Assembly: GCF_002266855.1 (NCBI RefSeq)
Contig: NZ_NGJN01000001.1
Location: 372,001-436,000 of the forward strand
From: Winogradskyella aurantia
GTDB taxonomy: Bacteria > Bacteroidota > Bacteroidia > Flavobacteriales > Flavobacteriaceae
Length of the DNA: 64,000 nt
Direction of reading: 5' to 3'
Position numbers and translations under genes: made by a program. The notes under the pieces are model-generated. The model saw nothing but the letters and a program-made list of their open reading frames with translations. It had not been told where the DNA came from and ran no database searches. Positions within the stretch are counted from its first letter, which is position 1; each line of letters opens with the position of its first letter. Of this stretch, positions 25,701 to 35,005 are shown piece after piece.

Positions 25701-26180
25701 ATGGACTTAAAAGAAATTCAAAACTTAATAAAATTTGTGGCCAAATCTGGCGCAAGTGAAGTTAAGTTAGAAATGGATGATGTTAAAATTACCATTAGAA
25801 CGGGCTCCGACTCAGACACAACTATTGTTCAGCAAGTACCAGTACAATCAGCACCCATAGTGCAGCAGCAACCTCCAGCAGCAGCTCCTGCGCCAGCACC
25901 TGAGACCCCAACCCCAGCTCCAGCCTCTGAAGATTCCAAATACATTACAATAAAATCACCAATAATAGGAACCTTTTACCGTAAACCCGCCCCAGACAAA
26001 CCTGTTTTTGTTGAAGTAGGTTCAGAAATTAAAGAAGGTGACGTACTTTGTGTTATTGAGGCCATGAAACTATTCAACGAAATAGAGTCTGAAGTAACAG
26101 GTAAGATAGTAAAAGTACTTATTGATGATGCCACACCGGTTGAATTTGATCAGCCTTTATTTTTAGTTGATCCGTCATAA
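25701..26180 (+). CDS. accB: Biotin carboxyl carrier protein of acetyl-CoA carboxylase
   Basis: The 159-residue protein has an N-terminal LKEIQNLIKFV helix region, a Pro/Ala-rich linker (about 45-77) and a C-terminal biotinyl domain with the attachment site EAMKLFNEIES (Lys123 is biotinylated). It also has SPIIGTFYRKPAPDKPVFVE, the thumb region typical of AccB. It carries carboxybiotin from AccC to the carboxyltransferase. The accC gene follows after 83 bases. Confidence 0.97.
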   Translation: MDLKEIQNLIKFVAKSGASEVKLEMDDVKITIRTGSDSDTTIVQQVPVQSAPIVQQQPPAAAPAPAPETPTPAPASEDSKYITIKSPIIGTFYRKPAPDKPVFVEVGSEIKEGDVLCVIEAMKLFNEIESEVTGKIVKVLIDDATPVEFDQPLFLVDPS

Positions 26181-26263
26181 CGATTGAAAATTCCAATCCA
26201 CAAATCCCAAGACCTAAATATTGGTATTTGGTGCTTGGAAGATGAATTTTTAAAGCAAAGGTT

Positions 26264-27619
26264 ATGTTTAAAAAAATATTGATTGCCAATAGGGGTGAAA
26301 TAGCATTACGTGTTATTAGAACCTGCAAGGAGATGGGCGTGAAAACAGTTGCAGTATACTCTACGGCTGACGCTGAAAGTCTACACGTTAAATTCGCAGA
26401 TGAAGCCGTTTGTATAGGCCCTCCAGCAAGTAGCGAATCTTATCTAAAGATGTCAAATATTATTGCCGCAGCAGAAATTACAAATGCTGATGCTATTCAT
26501 CCCGGCTATGGTTTCTTGTCTGAAAACGCCAAATTCTCTAAGATATGTGAAGAGCATGGTATTAAGTTCATCGGCGCTTCTGAGGAGATGATTGCCAAAA
26601 TGGGCGATAAAGCAACAGCAAAAGCCACTATGAAAGCTGCTGGAGTTCCATGTGTTCCCGGAAGTGAGGGAATTATTAAGGATTTTAAAGAATGTGAAAC
26701 TATTGCGAAAAAGGTCGGTTATCCTGTAATGTTAAAGGCCACAGCAGGTGGTGGAGGAAAGGGTATGCGCGCTGTATGGAAACCCGAAAATTTAAAAGCG
26801 GCATGGGATTCTGCCAGGCAGGAATCAAAAGCAGCTTTTGGAAATGACGACATGTACATGGAAAAGCTTATAGAAGAACCACGTCATATTGAAATTCAAA
26901 TAGTTGGTGATTCTAGAGGTAAAGCCTGTCATTTATCAGAAAGAGACTGTTCTATTCAACGGCGACACCAAAAATTAACAGAGGAAGTACCGTCTCCATT
27001 TATGACTGATAAACTCCGTGATAAAATGGGTAAGGCTGCGGTTAAAGCGGCTGAATACATAAAATATGAAGGAGCTGGGACGGTGGAGTTTCTTGTTGAT
27101 AAAAATCGTAATTTCTATTTTATGGAAATGAATACCCGTATTCAGGTAGAACATCCCATTACAGAACAGGTTATAGATTTTGATTTAATTAGGGAACAGA
27201 TTTTAGTAGCCGCAGGAGTGCCTATTTCCGGTAAAAATTACACACCAAACCTACACTCTATTGAATGTAGAATAAATGCTGAAGACCCTTATAATGATTT
27301 TAGACCTTCACCAGGTAAAATAACTACCTTACATGCACCTGGGGGCCATGGGGTTAGACTTGATACTCATGTGTATGCGGGCTATAGTATTCCGCCCAAT
27401 TATGATTCCATGATTGCTAAATTAATAACCACAGCACAAACAAGAGAAGAGGCTATAAATAAAATGAAACGCGCCTTGGATGAGTTTGTAATTGAGGGTA
27501 TTAAAACCACAATACCATTCCATAGGCAACTTATGGAACACCCGGATTATTTAGCAGGTAATTATACTACTAAATTTATGGAGGATTTTGAGATTAAAGC
27601 AGAAGAAGAAGAAGATTAA
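26264..27619 (+). CDS. accC: Biotin carboxylase subunit of acetyl-CoA carboxylase
   Basis: The 451-residue ATP-grasp enzyme: [19 protein letters not shown] at the N-terminus, [12 protein letters not shown], the glycine-rich ATP loop [24 protein letters not shown], and the active-site [17 protein letters not shown]. It carboxylates the biotin on AccB. Full length. A 20-bp near-palindrome around 26807-26826 lies within the coding sequence without disturbing the frame. Followed by a clear terminator. Confidence 0.97.
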   Translation: MFKKILIANRGEIALRVIRTCKEMGVKTVAVYSTADAESLHVKFADEAVCIGPPASSESYLKMSNIIAAAEITNADAIHPGYGFLSENAKFSKICEEHGIKFIGASEEMIAKMGDKATAKATMKAAGVPCVPGSEGIIKDFKECETIAKKVGYPVMLKATAGGGGKGMRAVWKPENLKAAWDSARQESKAAFGNDDMYMEKLIEEPRHIEIQIVGDSRGKACHLSERDCSIQRRHQKLTEEVPSPFMTDKLRDKMGKAAVKAAEYIKYEGAGTVEFLVDKNRNFYFMEMNTRIQVEHPITEQVIDFDLIREQILVAAGVPISGKNYTPNLHSIECRINAEDPYNDFRPSPGKITTLHAPGGHGVRLDTHVYAGYSIPPNYDSMIAKLITTAQTREEAINKMKRALDEFVIEGIKTTIPFHRQLMEHPDYLAGNYTTKFMEDFEIKAEEEED

Positions 27620-27622
27620 ATA

Positions 27623-27651
27623 AAAACCCAAGCTATTTGCTTGGGTTTTTT
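27623..27651 (+). terminator. Rho-independent terminator after accC
   Basis: An 11-bp stem AAAACCCAAGC/GCTTGGGTTTT with a 5-base loop, followed by T residues. Confidence 0.9.
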
Positions 27652-27743
27652 ATTTCCATAAATACGGTAATACTAAAAAATCATATTCACAAGTATTTAG
27701 AGGCGGTCTTAAAAAATTTGCATTTAGGTTTGTTAAAAAATGT

Positions 27744-27751
27744 TAACTTTG
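27744..27751 (+). promoter_or_regulatory. -7 promoter element upstream of the M43-like protease gene
   Basis: TAACTTTG is an exact TAnnTTTG match 55 bases before the ATG. A TTTG lies 23 bases upstream (27717-27720), somewhat far for a -33 box. Confidence 0.4.
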
Positions 27752-27806
27752 AAATTCATAAAAATGATTTTTCAATAAAAACGAAAAATTAGAAAACCTG
27801 TTTTAC

Positions 27807-29858
27807 ATGAAAAACTTTACCCTAAAAACTATTATTGGCATTATTCTTATTATGATGTCGTTTACTATCCATTCACAAGACCGCACTTGTGGAATGGAAG
27901 CTTACATGGAAGAAATGCTTCAAGATCCAGAGTATGCGAGAGAATATGAAGAGAGTCAGAGAAGATTTAAGCAGCGTCTTCAAGAGTATTTATCAGATCA
28001 AGATTTTAGCCAAAGACAGAATACAATAGAAATTCCCGTTGCAGTACATTTCCCTGAAGCTAATGAAGCTGATAGAGCATGTTTGGAAGTACTTGCACAA
28101 AATCAAATTGACATATTAAATGCAGATTATTCTGCAACTAACACTGACATTGCTACATGGAATAATTCTGTAAGTTCCCTATTTCCTGGGACAACTGCCG
28201 GTGTTGCAGATATTTCTTTTTGCATAGCTGTATCTAACCATCCTCCTGGTTTAGACCCGGAACTAATAGAGGGTAACCCTGCTATTACCATAGGTTATAA
28301 TTTTGGAGGTGGAAGTCCCCGTGACGGTAATTGGGCCGGTTATTTAAATTTCGTTGTAAGAAATATTGGGGCATTGGGCTTTTCTCCGCTTGGGGGAAGT
28401 ATAGCGCTCGGTGATGCTGTTACCATGGATAATAATGCTTTTGGTTCAAATGCAGTACCTGGCTGCCCCGGATCAGGTGTTGTCCCAAGCGCACCATACA
28501 ACCTTGGTCGAACCACTACCCATGAGTTAGGCCATTTTTTTAATTTAGAGCACACCTTTAATGGTGATGGTAATGGAACTTGTGGTATAGGTGGTGATGG
28601 TATAGCCGATACGCCAGAAGTTGCTAATAGCACCTATGGCTGTCCTTCACCCAATGCTGTAGCATCTTGCCTTGCTGGTCAAGTAGCATTGACCATGAAT
28701 TATATGGATTATGTGAATGATGCTTGTATGTATATGTTTAGTGCAGGTCAAATGACAGTAGCTGAAGCCTATATAACAAGTAATTTAGTGCCAGCTTTAG
28801 CTCAAAATGTGTGCACACCACCAACACCAGGCTTTACTTTAACTGCAAATGATAGTCCAGTTTTTTCTTGTCCAAACACTGACACTCAGGCTGTTTTTAA
28901 CCTGTCTTATACAACTATTTTAGATTTTGCTGAAATGACTACGTTTAGTGCTTCTGGTTTGCCGGCAGGTGCTACAGCAACCTTTAATCCACCTTCTCTA
29001 AATGATGATGGCGATTTTACAATGACCATCAATAATATTGATGCCACAGCTCAAGGTAATTTTACCATAACTGTTACAGGCACCTCAAATTCTGTTACAG
29101 AAACGGTAGATGTTGAACTCAATAACAATTGTACTCAAATACTCTGTGACCCTTATTCATCTGCTCAAAATTTAAATATCCCTATCGCTGATGGTTCAGG
29201 AGGAAGTGCAGGACAACCTATTGCTTCAGACGTTATCAATATACCTAATTCATCTATAATTGAAAGTATGACTGTAAACGTAGATGTTACTCATACTTTT
29301 ATTGGAGACTTAATTGTGCAATTAGTCCATCCAGACGGCGTAACCTTTGTCAACTTATGGGAGCTAGATTGTGGCGGACAAAATGATTTTGATATTACTT
29401 TTGATGATACCGCAGGTACAATAGCTTGTGCCCAGCCCACCACAGGAACCTACGCACCTTCAAATCCATTAAGTGCTTTTAATGGATTAGATGCGCAGGG
29501 TAATTGGACGATATTTGTAGCGGATTTCTTTGGAGGAGACACGGGTACTTTCAATGATTGGACTATAACGATTTGCAGTGAACAGGCTCTTAGTGTAGAC
29601 GAACTATCATTAGATAAGTTAACAATTTTCCCTAACCCCAATAACGGCGAGTTTAACATAGGATTCGATTCTAATTCTGGGGAAGATATCATTATTGAAA
29701 TCTTTGATTTAAGAGGTAGAGCGATTTATTCTCAACGTTATAATTCCGTAAGGAGATTTGAGGAGGTAATCAACTTAAATAATGCACAATCTGGCGTATA
29801 TTTATTGAATATATCAGATGGCCCCCAAAAGGTAACCAAGAAAATAATTGTTGAATAA
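27807..29858 (+). CDS. Secreted zinc metalloprotease (M43-like) with P-domain and T9SS sorting domain
   Basis: Signal peptide (to about IHSQ, residue 24), a propeptide, then a metzincin catalytic domain with HELGHFFNLEH (His239, Glu240, His243, His249) and a downstream Met-turn region MNYMDYVNDACMYMFS. After a beta-sandwich linker (about 345-445) comes a proprotein-convertase P/Homo-B domain (about 455-595; HTFIGDLIVQLVHPDG, FNGLDAQGNWTIFVAD). A type A T9SS sorting domain follows (about 605-683; LTIFPNPNNGEFNI … GVYLLNISDG … KKIIVE). It is therefore secreted through the outer membrane by T9SS and probably attached or released as a protease for protein degradation outside the cell. Single gene with its own promoter and terminator. 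Confidence 0.92.
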   Translation: MKNFTLKTIIGIILIMMSFTIHSQDRTCGMEAYMEEMLQDPEYAREYEESQRRFKQRLQEYLSDQDFSQRQNTIEIPVAVHFPEANEADRACLEVLAQNQIDILNADYSATNTDIATWNNSVSSLFPGTTAGVADISFCIAVSNHPPGLDPELIEGNPAITIGYNFGGGSPRDGNWAGYLNFVVRNIGALGFSPLGGSIALGDAVTMDNNAFGSNAVPGCPGSGVVPSAPYNLGRTTTHELGHFFNLEHTFNGDGNGTCGIGGDGIADTPEVANSTYGCPSPNAVASCLAGQVALTMNYMDYVNDACMYMFSAGQMTVAEAYITSNLVPALAQNVCTPPTPGFTLTANDSPVFSCPNTDTQAVFNLSYTTILDFAEMTTFSASGLPAGATATFNPPSLNDDGDFTMTINNIDATAQGNFTITVTGTSNSVTETVDVELNNNCTQILCDPYSSAQNLNIPIADGSGGSAGQPIASDVINIPNSSIIESMTVNVDVTHTFIGDLIVQLVHPDGVTFVNLWELDCGGQNDFDITFDDTAGTIACAQPTTGTYAPSNPLSAFNGLDAQGNWTIFVADFFGGDTGTFNDWTITICSEQALSVDELSLDKLTIFPNPNNGEFNIGFDSNSGEDIIIEIFDLRGRAIYSQRYNSVRRFEEVINLNNAQSGVYLLNISDGPQKVTKKIIVE

Positions 29859-29875
29859 CAACTTAATTTATTAAT

Positions 29876-29905
29876 AAAAAGCTCCTAATTTTAGGAGCTT
29901 TTTTT
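29876..29905 (+). terminator. Rho-independent terminator after the T9SS protease
   Basis: The 9-bp core stem AAGCTCCTA/TAGGAGCTT extends with A/T pairs and ends in a T-run. It finishes only 5 bases before the next start codon (29911). Confidence 0.88.
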
Positions 29906-29910
29906 ATGCT

Positions 29911-31026
29911 ATGGAATTATCGTATTGGGAAATAAAAACGTGGTTGACCAATGTGGACTTTACCGTTATTGGCAGCGGTATTGTAGGTCTAAGTTGTGCC
30001 TTAAATTTAAAATATAGATATCCAAAGGCTAAGGTTATGGTCTTGGAAAAAGGTATGCTTCCCCAAGGCGCAAGTACTAAAAATGCAGGTTTTGCATGTT
30101 TTGGAAGTTTAAGCGAAATAATTGATGATTTAAAATCACATACTGCAGATGAGGTTTTGCAGCTTGTAAAAAAGCGAATTGAAGGATTACAATTACTGCG
30201 TGAAATCTTAGGCGATAGAGCCATTGATTATCAAGAATTGGGTGGGTATGAGTTGTTCTTAGACTCTGATACGGCCTTATATGACCAATGTTTGGAAAAA
30301 CAGGACGGCATAAATCACCTGTTATACCCTGTTTTTAAGTCAGAGGTGTTCTCCTGGAAACCTAATCAGTTTAAATTCGGAAACATCAAACCCAATTACA
30401 GTTTTAATAAATACGAGGGTCAGATAGATACTGGTAAAATGATGGACGCCTTATTGATAAAGGCACAAAAGGAGGGTATAAAAATTTTAAATAATTGCCA
30501 GGTTGATTCCTTTTCAGAGGACCATTCTACCGTTAAAGTTAAGACACAACATTTTAATTTTTCAACCGAGCATTTGCTCATAGCAACTAATGGATTTGCA
30601 TCAAAAATACTCCCTGAGTCTGTAAAACCAGCAAGAGCACAAGTTTTAATTACAAAGCCTATTGCGGACTTGCGCATCAAAGGCACGTTTCATCTTGACC
30701 AAGGGTATTATTATTTTAGAAATATTGATAGTAGAATTTTATTTGGCGGTGGTCGGAATCTAGATTTTAAAACCGAAGAAACTGCTGAATTTGGACAAAC
30801 CCCTATTATACAACACAAGCTAGAAGAACTATTAGCACGTACCATTTTACCAAACACTGAATTTGAAATCGACCAGCGCTGGTCAGGTATCATGGGGATA
30901 GGGCTTCAAAAAAACCCTATAGTTAAACAACTTAGCAACCGTGTATATTGCGGCGTAAGGCTTGGTGGCATGGGAGTTGCCATAGGTAGTTTAGTAGGTA
31001 AGGAATTAGCTAATTTAATAGAATAG
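29911..31026 (+). CDS. FAD-dependent oxidoreductase (DAO/glycine oxidase-like)
   Basis: The 371-residue protein has the dinucleotide motif TVIGSGIVGLSCALNL near residue 18, VLEKG at the end of the second strand, STKNAGFACFG in the substrate/FAD region, and the C-terminal RWSGIMGIGLQKNP … CGVRLGGMGVAIG that closes the FAD site. It resembles the D-amino-acid-oxidase family acting on amino acid C-N bonds; the substrate is not known. The ATG lies just after a strong terminator with no visible promoter between them, so expression depends on read-through or on an unrecognised promoter. Spacing to the next gene is 55 bases. Confidence 0.85.
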   Translation: MELSYWEIKTWLTNVDFTVIGSGIVGLSCALNLKYRYPKAKVMVLEKGMLPQGASTKNAGFACFGSLSEIIDDLKSHTADEVLQLVKKRIEGLQLLREILGDRAIDYQELGGYELFLDSDTALYDQCLEKQDGINHLLYPVFKSEVFSWKPNQFKFGNIKPNYSFNKYEGQIDTGKMMDALLIKAQKEGIKILNNCQVDSFSEDHSTVKVKTQHFNFSTEHLLIATNGFASKILPESVKPARAQVLITKPIADLRIKGTFHLDQGYYYFRNIDSRILFGGGRNLDFKTEETAEFGQTPIIQHKLEELLARTILPNTEFEIDQRWSGIMGIGLQKNPIVKQLSNRVYCGVRLGGMGVAIGSLVGKELANLIE

Positions 31027-31081
31027 CCCAGTTATTGCTGCAGGGGCAAGCAGCTCATAATTATTGACCTAAAACATAGAA

Positions 31082-31531
31082 TTGGTACTTAAGCAACAGT
31101 TATACCAAAAATGTCGAGACTTCTTAAACGAGCGTTTAGAGACTATTCAATGTACTATTTTAGATATTCAAAATTCATTACTAAGCGAAACCAAGAGTAG
31201 TGCGGGAGATAAACACGAAACAGGAAGAGCAATGCTACAATTAGAACGTGAAAAAGCAGGTTATCAGCTTGCTGAAGTACAAAAGCTAAAGGAGCTACTT
31301 GACAGAATCGATCCAACAACCATTAATGAAAACATAGCGCTAGGCAGTATTGTTTTTACTTCAAAATTCAATTATTTCATTGCACTCAGTGCTGGCGAAA
31401 TAGAGATCAATGGCGATGTGTTTTATGCAATCTCACCTTCAACACCTATAGCAGTGTTACTCTTATCGAAGTCCATGGGCGACACTATTACATTTAGAGA
31501 TACAAATTTTATAATTACCAAAATTCTATAA
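31082..31531 (+). CDS. GreA/GreB-like transcription factor-related protein
   Basis: The 149-residue protein has an N-terminal helical hairpin with an acidic stretch SSAGDKHETGRAMLQLERE, like the Gre/DksA coiled coil with its acidic tip. Its C-terminal small beta domain ends YAISPSTPIAVLLLSKSMGDTITF, which lines up with the GreA pattern SPIARALIGKEEGD. Flavobacterial homologues are often labelled 3-oxoacyl-ACP synthase, but nothing of that fold is visible. The start is TTG at 31082, since a stop codon precedes it and no ATG is available. It probably binds RNA polymerase through the secondary channel, but that is inference. Confidence 0.7.
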   Translation: MVLKQQLYQKCRDFLNERLETIQCTILDIQNSLLSETKSSAGDKHETGRAMLQLEREKAGYQLAEVQKLKELLDRIDPTTINENIALGSIVFTSKFNYFIALSAGEIEINGDVFYAISPSTPIAVLLLSKSMGDTITFRDTNFIITKIL

Positions 31532-31594
31532 AAAAAGTATAATTCTTTTTATGTCCATAAATTGTGCTGTAACTTCAGAGCATAAAAGTTAGAC

Positions 31595-32110
31595 GTGCTT
31601 AGAAAAATAGTTGTCATATTTAGTTTTGTTTATATCGCATTGGGGTTTGCTCAGGGCGATTCCAGTATAGATTTTGTTATTAAAAATTTAGGTATCAATG
31701 TCGACGGCAGTTTTAATGAATTTTCAATTTTAACTGAATTTACTTCAGAAGGTGCTTTAGAACACATCTCAAGTCAAATAAAAGTAGCCTCAATAACTAC
31801 AGGTATAGAAAGTAGGGACGAACATATTTTAGAGGAAGATTATTTTAATGCTCAAAAATATGAGTTTATCACGCTTAAAAGCACAGCCATTAATAGAATA
31901 GCAGATAAAAGCTATATCGTAGATGCCAACCTAACCATAAAAGGAATTACTAATCGTGTACAAGTGCCAGTTGAGGTTAAAAAAGTATCGGGAGGTTATG
32001 AAATCAAATCAAATTTTGAAATTAACCGCAGGGATTTTGATATTGGTGGAGGTGGTTTTGTAATGGGAAAAATAGTAAAAATACGTGTGGACCATTATCA
32101 AGAATTGTAG
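31595..32110 (+). CDS. YceI-like periplasmic lipid-binding protein
   Basis: A GTG-started signal peptide (VIFSFVYIALGFAQ) leads a YceI-type lipocalin-like barrel of about 150 residues. Signatures: strand pattern HISSQIKVASITTGIESRDEHILEEDYFNAQKYEFITLKS, and the late FEINRRDFDIGGGGFVMG, both hallmark YceI segments. Known YceI proteins hold isoprenoid or other amphipathic lipids in the periplasm. The stop codon (TAG, 32108-32110) directly touches the ATG of the FAD enzyme, so it is the first gene of the ten-gene lipid operon. It may carry the operon's product after export; that role is inferred from position. Confidence 0.82.
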   Translation: MLRKIVVIFSFVYIALGFAQGDSSIDFVIKNLGINVDGSFNEFSILTEFTSEGALEHISSQIKVASITTGIESRDEHILEEDYFNAQKYEFITLKSTAINRIADKSYIVDANLTIKGITNRVQVPVEVKKVSGGYEIKSNFEINRRDFDIGGGGFVMGKIVKIRVDHYQEL

Positions 32111-33241
32111 ATGACGGCACGGCAATTTGATGTTATTATTATAGGTGGGGGATTAGCTGGATTGACTAGTGCTATACACCTTTCCAGAGCTAAGTTTAAA
32201 GTGTTACTTATTGAAAAAAATGATTATCCTAAACACAAAGTATGTGGCGAATATATTTCAAATGAAGTATTGCCTTATTTGAATTTTCTAGACTTTGACC
32301 CTTTTGAATTTGGGGCTAAGCGTATTTCAAAATTTGAATTGACCACCCCTAACAATAAGAAAATTGAAGCAAAACTTCCACTAGGCGGTTTTGGTATGAG
32401 CCGTTATGAAATGGATTTTCGCCTTTATCAATTGGCCCTTAAATATGGTGTTGAAGTACGCCAAGATACCGTAGTTGATGCAAATTTTGAAGGGGATATG
32501 TTTCAGGTAGACACAAAGGCCAACCACAGTTTTGAGGCCAAAATTGTCATTGGTGCTTTTGGCAAACGCTCTAATTTAGATATACAATTCAATCGAAAAT
32601 TTATAAAAAAGAAGTCGCCTTATTTAGGAGTCAAAATGCATGTCTCAGGCGATTTCCCTGAAGATAAGGTGGCCCTTCACAATTTTAAAGGGGGGTATTG
32701 CGGGGTATCTAAAGTTGAAAATAACCATATTAACGTATGTTATATTACCAACTTTGAATCGTTTAAAAAGTACAAGGATGTAAACTCCTTTCAAGAGGGA
32801 GTAATTTTCAAAAACTCAGAATTGAAAAAGATTTTTAGCAATTCAATCCCAGAATTTGATAAACCATTAACCATAAGTCAAATTTCTTTTGAGACAAAAA
32901 GCCCAGTAGAAAACCATATGCTTATGTGTGGTGATACGGCAGGCATGATTCATCCCTTATGCGGAAACGGTATGGGTATGGCCATTAGAAGCGCCCAATT
33001 AGCATCGCAGTTAATAATTGATTATCTTGAAGGAAAAATCGTAACTAGAGTTGCTCTGGAAAGTACTTACGCCAAACGCTGGAAAAACACTTTTAGTTTA
33101 AGGTTGAAAGTGGGACATATCATTGCTTATTTATTTCGACAAGATTTATTAGCGCCAAAGTTATTGGTGCTGCTAAGATGGTTTCCCTTTCTAGTGCCCC
33201 AGATCATAAAAATGACCCACGGAAAACCCATGGAGGTATAA
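32111..33241 (+). CDS. FAD-dependent monooxygenase/reductase (geranylgeranyl-reductase-like)
   Basis: The 376-residue group-A-type flavoprotein has FDVIIIGGGLAGLTSAIHLS (dinucleotide motif), VLLIEKNDYPKHKVCGEY and the second FAD motif LMCGDTAGMIHPLCGNGMGMAIRSA. This is the fold of aromatic hydroxylases and of geranylgeranyl reductases. Next to a methyltransferase and a type III PKS it looks like the equivalent of the flavin hydroxylase in the actinomycete srs phenolic-lipid operon (SrsC), which oxidises the ring to a quinone. The ATG touches the YceI stop codon; its own stop overlaps the methyltransferase ATG (TAATG). Specific reaction not provable from sequence. Confidence 0.8.
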   Translation: MTARQFDVIIIGGGLAGLTSAIHLSRAKFKVLLIEKNDYPKHKVCGEYISNEVLPYLNFLDFDPFEFGAKRISKFELTTPNNKKIEAKLPLGGFGMSRYEMDFRLYQLALKYGVEVRQDTVVDANFEGDMFQVDTKANHSFEAKIVIGAFGKRSNLDIQFNRKFIKKKSPYLGVKMHVSGDFPEDKVALHNFKGGYCGVSKVENNHINVCYITNFESFKKYKDVNSFQEGVIFKNSELKKIFSNSIPEFDKPLTISQISFETKSPVENHMLMCGDTAGMIHPLCGNGMGMAIRSAQLASQLIIDYLEGKIVTRVALESTYAKRWKNTFSLRLKVGHIIAYLFRQDLLAPKLLVLLRWFPFLVPQIIKMTHGKPMEV

Positions 33242-33951
33242 TGAGTCTATTTATAGATACCACATATAGAAGTGATGCCACTGAAATCATGGACGATTTT
33301 ACCATGAAAGGAGAACTGCTTCGAGATACCTTAGACAAATTAGGCAATATTAATAAATGGTTGGGCGGCAATAGGGTTACCCTAAGTGGAATAGCACAAC
33401 TGTTAAGAGGACAGCCTAAAGATAAAACCTATACGATTATCGATTTAGGCTGTGGCCATGGTGATATTTTAAGGTTGATTGCAGATTTTGGTCGAAAGCA
33501 CAACTATAACTTTAAACTGATAGGAATTGACGCCAACCAAGACGCTATAGATTACGCCATTGAATTGTCTGAGAGTTATTATGAAATAAGCTTCAGAAAT
33601 GAGGATATTTTTTCATCGAAATTCCAGGATTTGCAGTACGATATTGCCTTAACAACGTTGTTTTTACATCATTTTAAAGAAAAAGAAATACTAAGTTTAT
33701 TGCGTGTGCTTTCAAGTAGTGCTAACTTAGGGATTGTTGTTAATGATTTACAGCGCAGTGAAATAGCTTATGGATTATTTAAATTATTGAGTTTGGTAAT
33801 TTCGAACCAGATGATAGTTCAAGATGGTTTAACCTCAATTCTTAGAGCTTTTAAGAAAGAAGATTTAGAACACATGTCCAAACAATTAAACCTCAAATCA
33901 CAAATCCGTTGGAAATGGGCATTCCGTTACCAATGGCTAATAAAAACATAG
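33241..33951 (+). CDS. SAM-dependent class I methyltransferase
   Basis: The 236-residue Rossmann methyltransferase has motif I TIIDLGCGHGDILRLIA, the acidic ribose-binding GIDAN and the later DIALTTLFLHHF. The start is the ATG at 33241, which shares its first base with the FAD-gene stop. Lying between the flavoenzyme and the type III PKS, it probably O- or C-methylates the polyketide product, as SrsB does in the srs operon. The stop is directly followed by the PKS ATG. Confidence 0.85.
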   Translation: MSLFIDTTYRSDATEIMDDFTMKGELLRDTLDKLGNINKWLGGNRVTLSGIAQLLRGQPKDKTYTIIDLGCGHGDILRLIADFGRKHNYNFKLIGIDANQDAIDYAIELSESYYEISFRNEDIFSSKFQDLQYDIALTTLFLHHFKEKEILSLLRVLSSSANLGIVVNDLQRSEIAYGLFKLLSLVISNQMIVQDGLTSILRAFKKEDLEHMSKQLNLKSQIRWKWAFRYQWLIKT

Positions 33952-35004
33952 ATGGCAGTAAGAATAACATCAGTAGCAAAGGAATTGCCTAAACATACAC
34001 GAGAAACAAAGGATATTCTGCCGTATGTTGAACTTTGGTTGGAAGGCCAGGAAGAACGCTTTAAGCGAAAGGTTCTGAAAATTTTTGAAAATGCAGCGGT
34101 AGACAAAAGGTATTCTATAATGGATGCAGAAGAGGTATTCCTGAAAACGTCTTTTGAAGAGAAAAATGATATTTACACAAGAGAATCTATTAAGTTAGCA
34201 GAGAAGAGCTTGCTAAAAGCTTTGGATAAAGCGGCTCTGAAGCCTTCTGATATTGATTATATTATAACCGTAAGTTGTACAGGGATTATGATTCCGTCCT
34301 TAGATGCCTATTTAATTAATCGGTTAAAAATGAAGCAAGACATTGTCCGTTTGCCAGTTACTGAGATGGGTTGTGCGGCGGGCGTATCAGGGATTTTATA
34401 CGCTAAGAACTTTTTAAAGGCCAATCCAAACAAACGCGCAGCGGTTATTGCTGTAGAATCTCCAACAGCCACATTTCAGATTGATGATTATTCCATGGTC
34501 AATATTGTTAGTGCCGCTATTTTTGGAGACGGCTGCGCCAGTGTTATTTTATCCTCCTATGATCATGAGGCAGGACCAGAGATTAAGGATGAAGCCATGT
34601 ATCATTTTTTTGATGCCGAGCACATGATGGGCTTTAAACTGCGTAATACGGGTTTGCAGATGGTTTTAGATCAAACCGTCCCACAAACTATTGCGAATCA
34701 TTTCCCTAAAATTATACATCCCTTTTTAGAAAAGAATGGATTGACCATAGAAGATATTGACCATTTGGTCTTTCACCCAGGGGGTAAAAAAATAGTACAA
34801 ACGGTTGAAGATTTATTTGGGGCATTAGGAAAGAATATCGATGACACTAAAGAAGTTTTAAGACTTTACGGTAATATGAGTAGTGCTACGGTATTATATG
34901 TATTGGAGCGTTTTATGGACAGAGACTTACCGAAAGGTGACAAAGGGATAATGCTCAGTTTTGGACCTGGTTTTTCGGCACAACGAATCTTATTAGAATG
35001 GTAG
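33952..35004 (+). CDS. Type III polyketide synthase (chalcone/stilbene synthase superfamily)
   Basis: The 350-residue homodimer-type condensing enzyme has its complete catalytic triad: Cys141 in TEMGCAAGVSG, His275 in VFHPGGKKIV and Asn308 in LYGNMSSATVL. The C-terminal LSFGPGFSAQ matches the GFGPG loop of chalcone synthases. It extends a starter acyl group with malonyl-CoA and cyclises it to a resorcinol, resorcylic acid, pyrone or phloroglucinol. Long-chain starters are likely because a private ACP, KAS, dehydratase and enoyl reductase are encoded directly downstream. This is distinct from the housekeeping FabH at 24.7 kb. Confidence 0.93.
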   Translation: MAVRITSVAKELPKHTRETKDILPYVELWLEGQEERFKRKVLKIFENAAVDKRYSIMDAEEVFLKTSFEEKNDIYTRESIKLAEKSLLKALDKAALKPSDIDYIITVSCTGIMIPSLDAYLINRLKMKQDIVRLPVTEMGCAAGVSGILYAKNFLKANPNKRAAVIAVESPTATFQIDDYSMVNIVSAAIFGDGCASVILSSYDHEAGPEIKDEAMYHFFDAEHMMGFKLRNTGLQMVLDQTVPQTIANHFPKIIHPFLEKNGLTIEDIDHLVFHPGGKKIVQTVEDLFGALGKNIDDTKEVLRLYGNMSSATVLYVLERFMDRDLPKGDKGIMLSFGPGFSAQRILLEW

Positions 35005-35005
35005 C

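Noticed and set aside
26807..26826. 20-bp near-palindrome with CTGCC/GGCAG arms in accC
   Set aside because: Encodes conserved AccC residues (WDSARQES) and has a one-base asymmetry; likely chance, kept only as a weak possible relative of the 30-bp palindrome.
28340..28633. Open frame on the minus strand opposite the M43-like catalytic domain
   Set aside because: Pro/Ser-rich mirror of the conserved HELGH region; no independent signals.
31082..31531. 3-oxoacyl-ACP synthase call for the small protein upstream of the lipid operon
   Set aside because: Too short, no catalytic Cys-His-His/Asn pattern; the visible segments fit GreA-like proteins.
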